Of a stretch of DNA of 64,000 bases, positions 26,489 to 33,719 are shown piece by piece. Where the stretch lies: contig NZ_KQ033912.1 in the NCBI RefSeq assembly GCF_000969835.1, positions 3,185,373-3,249,372 on the forward strand, written 5' to 3'. Under the pieces are notes generated by a model that worked only from the letters and a program-made list of their open reading frames with translations, searched no databases and was not told the origin of the DNA. Origin of the DNA: Parabacteroides goldsteinii DSM 19448 = WAL 12034. GTDB taxonomy: Bacteria > Bacteroidota > Bacteroidia > Bacteroidales > Tannerellaceae. Position numbers and translations under genes: made by a program. Every line of letters begins with the position of its first letter. Position 1 is the stretch's first letter.

Positions 26489-28633
26489 ATGAACAAATGC
26501 TTCCTGGTTACATTCCTGCTGTGTGTAATCTCACACTATTCTTTGCCGGCACAACCTGATTCTCTGCTGATATCGCATAAGATCGATAGCCTGAAGTCGC
26601 TTGTGGTCGCATCGGTCGACCCTCATGTAACGATACCGTTGTTGACCAGCCTGGCGGATCTGACTAACCAGACACCTGCCGAGATCGGATGGCTTGAACG
26701 GTGTTACGAAGAGGCTTGCCGGATCGATTCGATCCCCGCCGTTTATTTCGCCCTGCTCAATCTGTCGCGCCATTATTATAATGAATACGGGCAACGGGAT
26801 AGTATCTTGTATTGGGGAAGGAAGGTCGATTCGATCAGTAAAAGCCGGAACGAATATCCTAACGCCCTGTTCGATGTGAAAAGTTATTCCTGCCAGGACC
26901 TGCTTTGGAGCGGCGAATATGAACAGGCTTTGAATGAAGCTTTAAACGAGTATCGTCTGGCAAGTGACATTAAACATCTCTATGGTCTGGTCAGGTGTAC
27001 CGAGAGTCTGGGGTTGATCTACAGGCGAATGAATCGTTGTAATGATGCGGTGGATGTTTTTCAGGAAGGTCTCGAGATGCTGGAGAATATGGATTGCACT
27101 GAAGCAAAGAGAACGGAAACCCGTATGCGAATGACAGCGTACCAGGCAGAATGTGCTTCCAGGGAGATTCCTTTTGAACGGGCCATAGGCATATTTGAAC
27201 GTTATGAAGCAGCTGTCGACTCCATGGCTGCAATGACGAGCCGGATGGAAACCTTTGTCAATGTCAAGAGGGAATATTGGTTACTTTATTCTTTATTTGC
27301 AGACTTGTATATCCGTGAGAATATGCTGGCAGAAGCAAGGCGGATGCTGGCGAAAGCCGGGAAATATGCCGGAAATATCGTGGTTGAAGGCGATTATGCC
27401 GAAAATACTTATCTGGCAACTCTGGCTCATTATTACAGGAAAACGGGGAATACTACCCGGGCTCTGCAACTGATGGATGAAATATTTAAAACGGAACGTA
27501 TTCCTGGCGATCTGCAGTTTAAAGCGGACATACTGGAAGAGCAGGGGCGGTTGGCTGAAGCTCTGGTTTTGTACGACGAATTGAATGACATAAGTTTACA
27601 GCAAAATAAGGAAACTTTCTTTCGCCAGGTTAACCAGCTCCGTGCCTTGCATGAACTGAGGAATAAAGAAGCGCAGGAACATGAGATGCAATTAAATAAT
27701 GAACGTATGGCAGAGAAACAACATCTGATTATTTTCTTATCCGCCGTTTTTCTCGTCCTGTTATACCTCTCATATGTGTTGTTTTGCTATTATCAGCGTG
27801 CCCGCCGGCTGAAGAACGAACTGCTGTTGGAGAAACATTCACTGTTGGAGTCTGAAAACAGTCTGAAATCTGAAAAGGTGAAAGCAGAGGAAGCCAGCCG
27901 TATGAAAAGTACCTTTATTGCCAATATGAGCCATGAGATACGTACGCCCTTGAATGCAATTGTCGGTTTTTCCGATCTGTTGGTCGACGACTCGACTGAT
28001 CAGGAGGAGCGTGAAGAGTATGCTGTTGTTATCCATAATAACACCGAGCAACTGTTGAACCTGGTCAACGACGTGCTCGACCTGTCCCGTATGGAGACTG
28101 GCGACCTGAACTTCAAATTCGCCGATTACTCATTGACCGAATGTTGCCAGAGCGCTCTGGATAGTGTTTGCCACAGGATCCCGGAGGGAGTGGAACTGAC
28201 CTTTACCCCGGATAGTATCCCGGTTACGCTTCATACCGATAAATTGCGGCTGCAACAAATCCTGACTAATTTGCTTACAAACTCGGGCAAGTTTACACAG
28301 GAGGGAGAGATCAACCTGTCCTACAAAGTCGATGAAGATGGCAAACAGGTGCATATCGCTGTGACCGATACCGGTTGCGGCATCCCGAAAGAAAAGCAGG
28401 CGGCTGTGTTCCGCCGTTTTGAAAAGCTGGATGATTATAAGTCGGGGGCGGGCCTGGGACTATCTATCTGTACACTGATCGCGGACCGTTTAGGCGGGGC
28501 TCTCTCCATTGACCCCACCTATGAGAATGGCGCCCGCTTCATCTTTACTCATCCTTGTGAAATACCTTCCTCAGTTTATAATCAAGGAACAGGAGGATCA
28601 ACGTTAGTATTCCGATATAAAAATAAAAGCTGA
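26489..28633 (+). CDS. TPR-containing membrane sensor histidine kinase (third of three)
   Basis: 714 residues from ATG 26489 (signal peptide NKCFLVTFLLCVISHYSLPAQ); the in-frame ATG 26468 is an alternative. The same order as its neighbours is seen: TPR-like region, membrane helix at about 413-437, HisKA FIANMSHEIRTPLNAIVGF, N box LLTNSGKFTQEG, G1 DTGCGIPKEKQ and G2 GAGLGLSICT. After the FTHPC motif, which ends the first paralogue, about 25 extra residues follow. This tail is encoded antisense to the end of the convergent gene at 28545-28910, with which it overlaps by 89 bp. Confidence 0.92.
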   Translation: MNKCFLVTFLLCVISHYSLPAQPDSLLISHKIDSLKSLVVASVDPHVTIPLLTSLADLTNQTPAEIGWLERCYEEACRIDSIPAVYFALLNLSRHYYNEYGQRDSILYWGRKVDSISKSRNEYPNALFDVKSYSCQDLLWSGEYEQALNEALNEYRLASDIKHLYGLVRCTESLGLIYRRMNRCNDAVDVFQEGLEMLENMDCTEAKRTETRMRMTAYQAECASREIPFERAIGIFERYEAAVDSMAAMTSRMETFVNVKREYWLLYSLFADLYIRENMLAEARRMLAKAGKYAGNIVVEGDYAENTYLATLAHYYRKTGNTTRALQLMDEIFKTERIPGDLQFKADILEEQGRLAEALVLYDELNDISLQQNKETFFRQVNQLRALHELRNKEAQEHEMQLNNERMAEKQHLIIFLSAVFLVLLYLSYVLFCYYQRARRLKNELLLEKHSLLESENSLKSEKVKAEEASRMKSTFIANMSHEIRTPLNAIVGFSDLLVDDSTDQEEREEYAVVIHNNTEQLLNLVNDVLDLSRMETGDLNFKFADYSLTECCQSALDSVCHRIPEGVELTFTPDSIPVTLHTDKLRLQQILTNLLTNSGKFTQEGEINLSYKVDEDGKQVHIAVTDTGCGIPKEKQAAVFRRFEKLDDYKSGAGLGLSICTLIADRLGGALSIDPTYENGARFIFTHPCEIPSSVYNQGTGGSTLVFRYKNKS

Positions 28634-28910
28634 AGATAGGAAGATCTATTTGGGGCCATTCTATTTTGTTGGGCCAGATTATTTGCGGGAAATCCATGTA
28701 GAAGAGGAAAGCGACAGCCATTCCCAGCATTCCCAGCGAAGCTGCAATGACAGCAGCCAGCCCGAACCACTCGTTCCGTTTTTTAACCTTGACGGTTTCT
28801 TTAGCAATCTGCTGCATCACATTCAGACGGAAGGATGCAGGCAACTCTTCTTCCGGCATTTGCCTGAACAAGTTTTCCAGTATATCAGGTTGTTTTTGGT
28901 TGCTGTCCAT
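28545..28910 (-). CDS. Small membrane protein, probable anti-sigma partner
   Basis: 121 residues. A cytoplasmic N-terminus with LFRQMPEEELPASFRLNVMQQI (about 14-36) precedes two hydrophobic segments (about 50-72 and 90-109). It starts 2 bp after the stop of the ECF sigma gene, the standard place for an anti-sigma factor, but it is not FecR-like and I cannot assign a Pfam family with confidence. Its last 89 bp are antisense to the 3' end of the third TPR kinase. Confidence 0.75.
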   Translation of the reverse strand: MDSNQKQPDILENLFRQMPEEELPASFRLNVMQQIAKETVKVKKRNEWFGLAAVIAASLGMLGMAVAFLFYMDFPQIIWPNKIEWPQIDLPIFSFYFYIGILTLILLFLDYKLRKVFHKDE

Positions 28911-28912
28911 AT

Positions 28913-29470
28913 TTAATTTTCCTCCATTCCTTTAATTAATACAAATAACTTTTTCCGTATACGGTGTAATTTCACTTTGATGTTCGATGTTCCGAGACCG
29001 GTTATCACGGTCAGTTCCTCCACCGTTTTCTCTTTCATGTAAAAGAGCAGGATCAGCGCCCTCTCATCCGGCGGAAGCAGTTCGAGGGCTGCTTCCAGCT
29101 TATCGAGTTGTTCGGTCGCCGATGTACGTCCCAACATCTCGCTGACCTCTTCTTCCGACACATTGCTGATCTGCGATTCCTCAATGGCGACAAATTCCTG
29201 TCTTTTCCTGCGCAATTCCGAAATAGCCGTGTTATAGGCAATCCGGTAAATCCAGGTGGAGAAACTACAATCGCCCTTGAAAGACGACAACTTACGAAAG
29301 ACCTTCATAAATACATCTTGCGCCAGTTCTTCCGCATCTTCCTTGCTATGTACCATTCTAAGGATTAACGAATGAACCGGACGGCTGTATCTATCGAGCA
29401 GACAGGCAAAGCATCCTGTATCTCCCGCTTGTATCCTTTCTATGTAATATGCGTCGCTATACAACTCCAT
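28913..29470 (-). CDS. ECF sigma factor (RpoE-like)
   Basis: 185 residues. Region 2 (about 20-90) shows SKEDAEELAQDVFMKVFRKL and CSFSTWIYRIAYNTAISELRR; region 4 (about 125-180) shows LELLPPDERALILLFYMKEKTVEELA-type sequence and the helix LGTSNIKVKLHRIRKKL. It resembles the RpoE/SigW branch more than the FecI-like factors elsewhere in the window, which agrees with a small two-helix partner instead of FecR. Upstream DNA contains 22-bp tandem repeats. Confidence 0.93.
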   Translation of the reverse strand: MELYSDAYYIERIQAGDTGCFACLLDRYSRPVHSLILRMVHSKEDAEELAQDVFMKVFRKLSSFKGDCSFSTWIYRIAYNTAISELRRKRQEFVAIEESQISNVSEEEVSEMLGRTSATEQLDKLEAALELLPPDERALILLFYMKEKTVEELTVITGLGTSNIKVKLHRIRKKLFVLIKGMEEN

Positions 29471-29595
29471 CCTACCTTATGGACGCAAGTTCGGCAATTT
29501 GGTTACAACTTACAACTGAAAAATGTGAAAAAGATACGTTCAGTATAAAGTATTACAAAGAAAGGAGGGTTTATATTGGGATACAAAGTAATGCA

Positions 29596-29683
29596 TATCA
29601 CAGTTGCATTCCTTTTGTTTCACAGATGGATTCCGTTTGTTTCACAATTGAGTTTCTTTTGTATCACGGCTGTGATACGAATA
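29596..29683. repeat. 22-bp tandem repeat, about four units
   Basis: Units start at 29596, 29618, 29640 and 29662. Units 1-3 share T(A/T)TCACA at the start and a T-rich end in (C/T)(C/G/T)TTTG; unit 4 keeps only TATCAC and then forms the inverted TATCACGGCTGTGATA. The block is 126 bp upstream of the sigma gene at 28913-29470, so it may be an operator. Confidence 0.7.
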
Positions 29684-29757
29684 GAGAATTCCATATATTT
29701 GTTTGTTGATTTTTGTTTCAGTATTTGTCAGAATTGAACTATTTGTGCCTCATTAAT

Positions 29758-29977
29758 GGGGCTTTGCCCCATGCCGCAGGCTCTCTTTTGCCGTCAGTTT
29801 CAACTGACGGATAGATAATCTTTCCGGTTTTACCGGATTCCTCTGTGGGTTTCAACCCCTTTTCCAAGTATTATGAAAGGGGATAAATCCCACAAAGGAA
29901 GAGGCTTTGCCTCCTGTATTTAAAACCGTCAGTTGAAACTGACGGCAAAAGAAAGCCTACGGCACAAGGCGAGCCTT
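29758..29977. repeat. 220-bp nested palindromic element
   Basis: Two 39-bp inverted arms (29772-29810 and 29926-29964) differ at two positions, and each contains the near-perfect palindrome CCGTCAGTTTCAACTGACGG or its reverse. Outside them are small hairpins GGGGCTTTGCCCC (29758-29770) and AAGGCGAGCCTT (29966-29977). Inside are CCGG/CCGG, GTGGG/CCCAC and GAGGCTTTGCCTC hairpins. No reading frame is present. It looks like a REP/MITE-type repeat, next to a nuclease gene. Confidence 0.8.
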
Positions 29978-30042
29978 GTTTAAAAGACACTGTAGATAGC
30001 TCATTATTTTCTACATATGACTCAAATAATCTTTTTCTCCAG

Positions 30043-30072
30043 TTGGATTAAATAAAATATTGCTTACATTTG
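30043..30072 (+). promoter_or_regulatory. Promoter of the Rpn-type nuclease gene
   Basis: TTG at 30043-30045 and TACATTTG at 30065-30072 with a 19-bp spacer. Confidence 0.75.
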
Positions 30073-30117
30073 TCCCGTTACCTGTTTCAGGTGATAAACA
30101 ACTAAAACTATTGACTT

Positions 30118-30993
30118 ATGGAAAAGTATGTGAACATCATGCTCGACAAGGCTTTTAAAACCGTATTCGGTGAAAAGCAAGTAGCAATCGACTTTATCAA
30201 CGCCACGCTCGAGGGCGAACGCCAGGTGAAAGACCTGACCTATCTCGATAAAGAAATCCAACCCGAAGTAATAGAGCAACGCACGGTGATTTTCGATCTC
30301 CTTTGTGAAGATGCGGACGGGAGTAAATTTGTGCTTGAAATGCAGAATTGTCCCCAACATTATTTCTTTAACCGCGGATTTTATTACATTTGTCGAATGA
30401 TCTCCCGTCAGGGAGAGAGCGGAGCTGACTGGAAGTATAGCTTGCTTCCGGTATATGGCATCTACCTGTTGAACTTTAGTCTGCCTGAATTTCAGAGTTG
30501 GCGCACCGATGTGGTGCTGGCCAATGAGGCGACAGGTAAAACTTTTGGCGAGGTCAAACTGAAACAGATTTATCTGTCGTTCGATCTGTTCAATCTAAGA
30601 GAAGAGGAATGCAAAACGCCTCTTGAAAATATGGTTTATATATTGAAGAATATGAATTTATTTGATATGTCTCCGTTTAAGGAGAAAAACGATGCTTTCA
30701 AACGCCTGCTCGACGTAGCAAACCTGAATGCAATGACTCCTCACGAACGGGCAGTTTACGATGAGAACCTGAAGATTTACCGTGACTGGCGCAATACGCT
30801 GGAATATGCGGTAGAGGAAGCAGAGGTGAAAGGACTGAAAAAAGGCAAGCTTGAAGGGATAGCTGAAGGAAAAGCTGAAGGGATAGCCGAAGGACAACGT
30901 CAAATTGCTGCCAATTTTAAAAATCAGGGAGTTAATATTGAGACAATTGCTCAGTGCACCGGCCTGTCTGTTGAAGAGATAAACGGATTGTAA
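30118..30993 (+). CDS. Rpn-family PD-(D/E)XK nuclease / putative transposase
   Basis: 291 residues. The N-terminal region DKAFKTVFGE followed by VIFDLLCEDADGSKFVLEMQN (about 60-82; shown as D...ExQ active-site pattern) is the PD-(D/E)XK nuclease core of the Rpn/YhgA-like family, whose members are DNases that promote RecA-independent recombination. The middle part (about 110-200) has the family's YGIYLLNFSLPEF strand. The C-terminus has repeated GK(L/A)EGIAEGK/Q units and a short helical tail that varies in related genes. It has its own promoter and terminator, lies beside a 220-bp palindrome, and is often multicopy in this group of bacteria. Confidence 0.9.
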   Translation: MEKYVNIMLDKAFKTVFGEKQVAIDFINATLEGERQVKDLTYLDKEIQPEVIEQRTVIFDLLCEDADGSKFVLEMQNCPQHYFFNRGFYYICRMISRQGESGADWKYSLLPVYGIYLLNFSLPEFQSWRTDVVLANEATGKTFGEVKLKQIYLSFDLFNLREEECKTPLENMVYILKNMNLFDMSPFKEKNDAFKRLLDVANLNAMTPHERAVYDENLKIYRDWRNTLEYAVEEAEVKGLKKGKLEGIAEGKAEGIAEGQRQIAANFKNQGVNIETIAQCTGLSVEEINGL

Positions 30994-31011
30994 TCTATTC
31001 ACACGATATTG

Positions 31012-31051
31012 AATCAGCAAAGTCCCGAATCATCGGAGTGCTTTGCTGATT
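31012..31051 (+). terminator. Terminator of the nuclease gene
   Basis: AATCAGCAAAG (31012-31022) pairs perfectly with CTTTGCTGATT (31041-31051), followed by TTGTTG. Confidence 0.7.
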
Positions 31052-31095
31052 TGTTGTATCAGGGTTCTGTCTGGTTTGAATGTTTCATCAAATGT

Positions 31096-31198
31096 ACTGT
31101 CATACTATCATATTTTTGTGTAATGTGCAAATAATCAGAATATTACTCTATGATAGTTGCCGTTTTCAACTATCATAATACTGTCATAAAACCATCAT
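31096..31198. repeat. Left arm of dyad octamer array (103-bp inverted repeat)
   Basis: Contains ACTGTCAT 31096, ACTATCAT 31104, ATGATAGT 31150, ACTATCAT 31169, ACTGTCAT 31180 and ACCATCAT 31191. The last three have an 11-bp period. The ATGATAGTTG/CAACTATCAT pair (31150-31159 and 31167-31176) can form a hairpin. The whole block is inverted at 31517-31619, about 78% identical by my hand count. Confidence 0.88.
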
Positions 31199-31516
31199 TT
31201 GGACTATATTTTAACTAAGCAACATTGTTTAGGACCTAAAAAAGGCTTTATAAATAGGATATAATTGCACTTATATATCGCTTTTCCTACTATATATTTT
31301 GGCAAAACATATAGACTAATCTCACAGGAATACATACTTTTTGTTCTCAAGATGCCCTTTTCAGCCTGTTTTACACCCGGATGTTGACTGTGCCCAGACC
31401 CGGGTCTCAACATTGTCGACACCCGGGTCTCGAACAACATAAGTAACTACTCCCCTGAAAATAAGTCATATACTTTAGTAAAATAAGAAGCATATATTGG
31501 GGTTCAGGATAAAACT
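31199..31516. other. 318-bp non-coding core of the dyad array
   Basis: AT-rich except around 31370-31435, where ACCCGGGTCTC occurs twice (31398-31408 and 31421-31431, 23 bp apart) and ACACCCGG once at about 31371. A 78-codon minus-strand frame crosses it but shows no coding character, so I consider the core non-coding. Confidence 0.6.
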
Positions 31517-31619
31517 ATGATAGTTGCATGATAGGTAAATGACAGTTGAAAACAGGAACTATCATAGGATAACATATTGATTATAGGTATATTATATAAA
31601 AATATGATAGTATGATAGT
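31517..31619. repeat. Right arm of dyad octamer array
   Basis: ATGATAGT 31517, ATGATAGG 31528, ATGACAGT 31539 (11-bp period), ACTATCAT 31558, ATGATAGT 31604 and 31612. Each octamer is the exact mirror of one in the left arm (start plus mirrored end always sum to 62715). A further unpaired ATGATAGT is at 31632-31639, 23 bp from the stop of the next gene. Confidence 0.88.
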
Positions 31620-31662
31620 TCTTTTATGTTTATGATAGTTATGAAAAATGCTTTTCATCTTT

Positions 31663-32604
31663 TTAATGGCTGTGTTCATAAGCATCCGAGTCGAACCGGT
31701 CCATATCCGGATCGCTTACGAGATATTGGTAGAGGTCTGAATAGCCGTTCTTATCCAGTATCCGGTGTTTCTCCAACTGGAATTTGAGTTGTTCCAGGCC
31801 GAGTATACCAAATCCATGAATGTCCAAGAGGGAATCGAGGCCGGTTGTTTCCATATAGCGCAACAGATCTTCCATTGTTTCTATATGTAGTTCTTCGAGC
31901 ACTTTACGGATATAGGGAGAGAGGGTCAGGTCTGTAAGTGGTTTATTAAGGCGCCGGGCTGCATCCAAAGGGACATGGATTAATGATTTGGAGATAGTAA
32001 ACTGCAAACCCGCTTTAAGGCCCTTTTTATACAACCGGTTCAACTCATACTCCAAATTCCTGTTTTCAAGTTCCAGGCGTTCTATCTCTAGTTCTTGATT
32101 GGTTATCGTCTTCTGATATTCAAGCATAAAGCGGGTGTCTGATTCCAGGTGGGATACGATGGTTTTATACCGCTGACACATACCGTCGTACGTCATTCCG
32201 CAACGCTCGGCAACGTCCTGTATTTTTGCGCCTCCCGTTATTTCGTCGAATATATAGCGTGCCTTTTTGTCTTCTATAAAGGAGGATAGTTCGGCAATTA
32301 TTACTTTAAGCAAGGGAGAGATTGTGGTGGCAGTGCGGAGGCTGAAAAGATAGTCGTCGTAGCGGGCGATGATTTCGTTGGCCTCTTCCTCTTTGTCCTG
32401 GATGATCAGTTGCAGATAGAGTTTCTGTATTCCCAGATGTTCGATACAGGAAATGAAGCGATTCAAGTTTCCGACATCGACTAAGGGTTCACCGCCTTTA
32501 GGCGAATAAGAGTTTATCTTCCTGGAATCGGCCCATTTTCGAATCTCTTCTGCCGGGAAACCGGTCAGCTGGGCGGCTTGTTCAATAGTAATACGTGCAG
32601 CCAT
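31663..32604 (-). CDS. Chimeric DNA-binding protein with RNA-polymerase-alpha-CTD-like C-terminus
   Basis: 313 residues. Residues about 3-55 look like a MerR/excisionase-type helix-turn-helix (ITIEQAAQLTGFPAEEIRKW). Residues about 95-160 resemble a sigma region-4-like helix-turn-helix (IQDVAERCGMTYDGMCQRY). A coiled coil follows (about 165-195, rich in ELEIERLELENRNLEYEL). The last about 75 residues (LTLSPYIRKVLEELHIETME, then DLLRYMETTGLDSLLDIHGF) follow the helix-hairpin-helix pattern of the RNA polymerase alpha C-terminal domain. No name is known to me. The gene ends just beside the octamer array, a plausible binding site (inference). Confidence 0.8.
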   Translation of the reverse strand: MAARITIEQAAQLTGFPAEEIRKWADSRKINSYSPKGGEPLVDVGNLNRFISCIEHLGIQKLYLQLIIQDKEEEANEIIARYDDYLFSLRTATTISPLLKVIIAELSSFIEDKKARYIFDEITGGAKIQDVAERCGMTYDGMCQRYKTIVSHLESDTRFMLEYQKTITNQELEIERLELENRNLEYELNRLYKKGLKAGLQFTISKSLIHVPLDAARRLNKPLTDLTLSPYIRKVLEELHIETMEDLLRYMETTGLDSLLDIHGFGILGLEQLKFQLEKHRILDKNGYSDLYQYLVSDPDMDRFDSDAYEHSH

Positions 32605-33199
32605 ACTAGTAGGGTTATAAATAAAACATATTTGTCCTTAAAATATGCGGGTGCTGGATGGCGTTATAAGAGTAGAGTGGTCCTTTCATAAAAAAAGAAA
32701 GGGCGGCGGACTGAACTTTTAATCAGATGAAGGCTCGGCTAAGACCCAACTACCAATAAAAGTCAGCCGCACGCCCCCCTTTATCTGTATACAATAACAT
32801 ATCCATACTACAATAGCAGCATAGATAACACGTATATCTGGTAAAGGGTTGCGGGGGCTTTCTTTGTGCATTGATAGTTTGAGAAAAATTTAGCCGATTT
32901 TTCATCTGATCGCACAAATATCACACGCAACACAAGACTTCAATTCAAAAGCCTTTTCGAATGCAAATATACATATTAATAATATTTCAACCTATGATAA
33001 TCCATCTCTTATTTTATTTATCATGTCATCAAACATACTGTCGTAGCCTATTTGATGATTATATACGTATTACATAAAAATGTGATTTCTCCATTTTCAA
33101 GCGATTTTTTATGGAAGATATAATGAAACCTGTAACCTTTTCTAAGAAGCTGCGTCAAACTTATAAACGAATTAATAATAACATTTAATATTTACTGCT
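32605..33199. other. 595-bp intergenic region
   Basis: It contains the candidate structured RNA at 32698-32782, one degenerate octamer TTGATAGT at 32871-32878, and AT-rich DNA after 32900. No reading frame is convincing. A clear -7 element for either flanking gene was not found. Confidence 0.5.
32698..32782 (+). ncRNA. Candidate structured RNA or cruciform
   Basis: AAAGGGCGGCGGACTG-ACTTTTA (32698-32721) pairs with TAAAAGTCAGCCGC-ACGCC-CCCTTT (32757-32782), giving about 24 base pairs with small bulges and a 35-nt apical part (32722-32756). The GC-rich stem stands out in AT-rich surroundings. The strand is arbitrary. It does not match a family I can name; it could also be the stem of an attenuator. 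Confidence 0.5.
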
Positions 33200-33604
33200 A
33201 TGATGGATTTTATAATGGTTCCGCTGATTGTCGGAATAGTTTGTGCCGGTATTTACGGCTTGTTTGAATTGTTTGTACGTAAAAAAGAACGTTTGGCTAT
33301 TATTGAGAAGATTGGGGATAAACTGGAGCCTTCCGCTTTCGATGTGAAGATCGGTTTACCACGTCTGGCTACTAATTTCTCTTTTAGTTCATTGAAAACC
33401 GGGTGTTTGCTGGCAGGAATCGGATTGGGGTTGCTGGTCGGATTTATTATCTCTGTGTCGCTTACAGATTTTGATATTGATAATTGGGGACGGCGCGAAT
33501 TGATCAGTACGGTATATGGTGCATCTGTCCTGTTATTTGGTGGGATCGGACTGATTGTCGCTTTTGTTATTGAATTGAAGTTATCGAAAGATAAAAATAA
33601 ATAA
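33200..33604 (+). CDS. Small membrane protein, DUF6249-like
   Basis: 134 residues. One N-terminal membrane helix (about 3-24) is followed by a basic loop RKKERLAIIEKIGDKLEP and two more helices (about 67-90 and 103-127), then a lysine-rich tail. The ERLAIIEKG-type motif after the first helix and the overall size fit the DUF6249 family, whose function is unknown and whose members are often near ECF sigma genes. Here it stands alone with its own terminator. Confidence 0.7.
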   Translation: MMDFIMVPLIVGIVCAGIYGLFELFVRKKERLAIIEKIGDKLEPSAFDVKIGLPRLATNFSFSSLKTGCLLAGIGLGLLVGFIISVSLTDFDIDNWGRRELISTVYGASVLLFGGIGLIVAFVIELKLSKDKNK

Positions 33605-33624
33605 TCTGGGGAGTTGTGTGTTAG

Positions 33625-33661
33625 ATAAGGGTGGGGGTATACTTCCATCCTTATTTTTTTG
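33625..33661 (+). terminator. Terminator of the DUF6249-like gene
   Basis: ATAAGGGTGG (33625-33634) pairs with CCATCCTTAT (33645-33654) with one G-U pair, followed by T7. The last T residues plus G form the -33 box of the next promoter. Confidence 0.85.
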
Positions 33662-33688
33662 TTTATTGTGGCATATTACTTACTTTTG
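33658..33688 (+). promoter_or_regulatory. Promoter of the TlpA-like gene
   Basis: TTTG (33658-33661) and TACTTTTG (33681-33688) with a 19-bp spacer; the -33 box overlaps the T tract of the preceding terminator, the same arrangement as upstream of aroB. Confidence 0.75.
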
Positions 33689-33719
33689 ATAAATTATTAA
33701 TCCTTTGATTTGACTGATT

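Noticed and set aside
29596..29683. CRISPR array
   Set aside because: The 22-bp units are adjacent without spacers and no cas genes are present.
29449..29709. 86-codon plus-strand frame across the 22-bp repeats
   Set aside because: It overlaps the sigma gene start and translates the repeats; composition is not coding-like.
30118..30993. Classical insertion sequence around the Rpn-type gene
   Set aside because: No terminal inverted repeats bounding the gene and no target duplication could be seen; the neighbouring palindrome is a separate element.
31204..31440. 78-codon open frame on the minus strand in the core of the dyad array
   Set aside because: No signal of protein family, no promoter or ribosome-binding context, and it crosses the ACCCGGGTCTC repeats; most likely chance.
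31096..31619. Chromosomal replication origin with DnaA boxes
   Set aside because: The octamer ATGATAGT is unlike the DnaA box TTATCCACA and no dnaA or other origin-linked genes are present.
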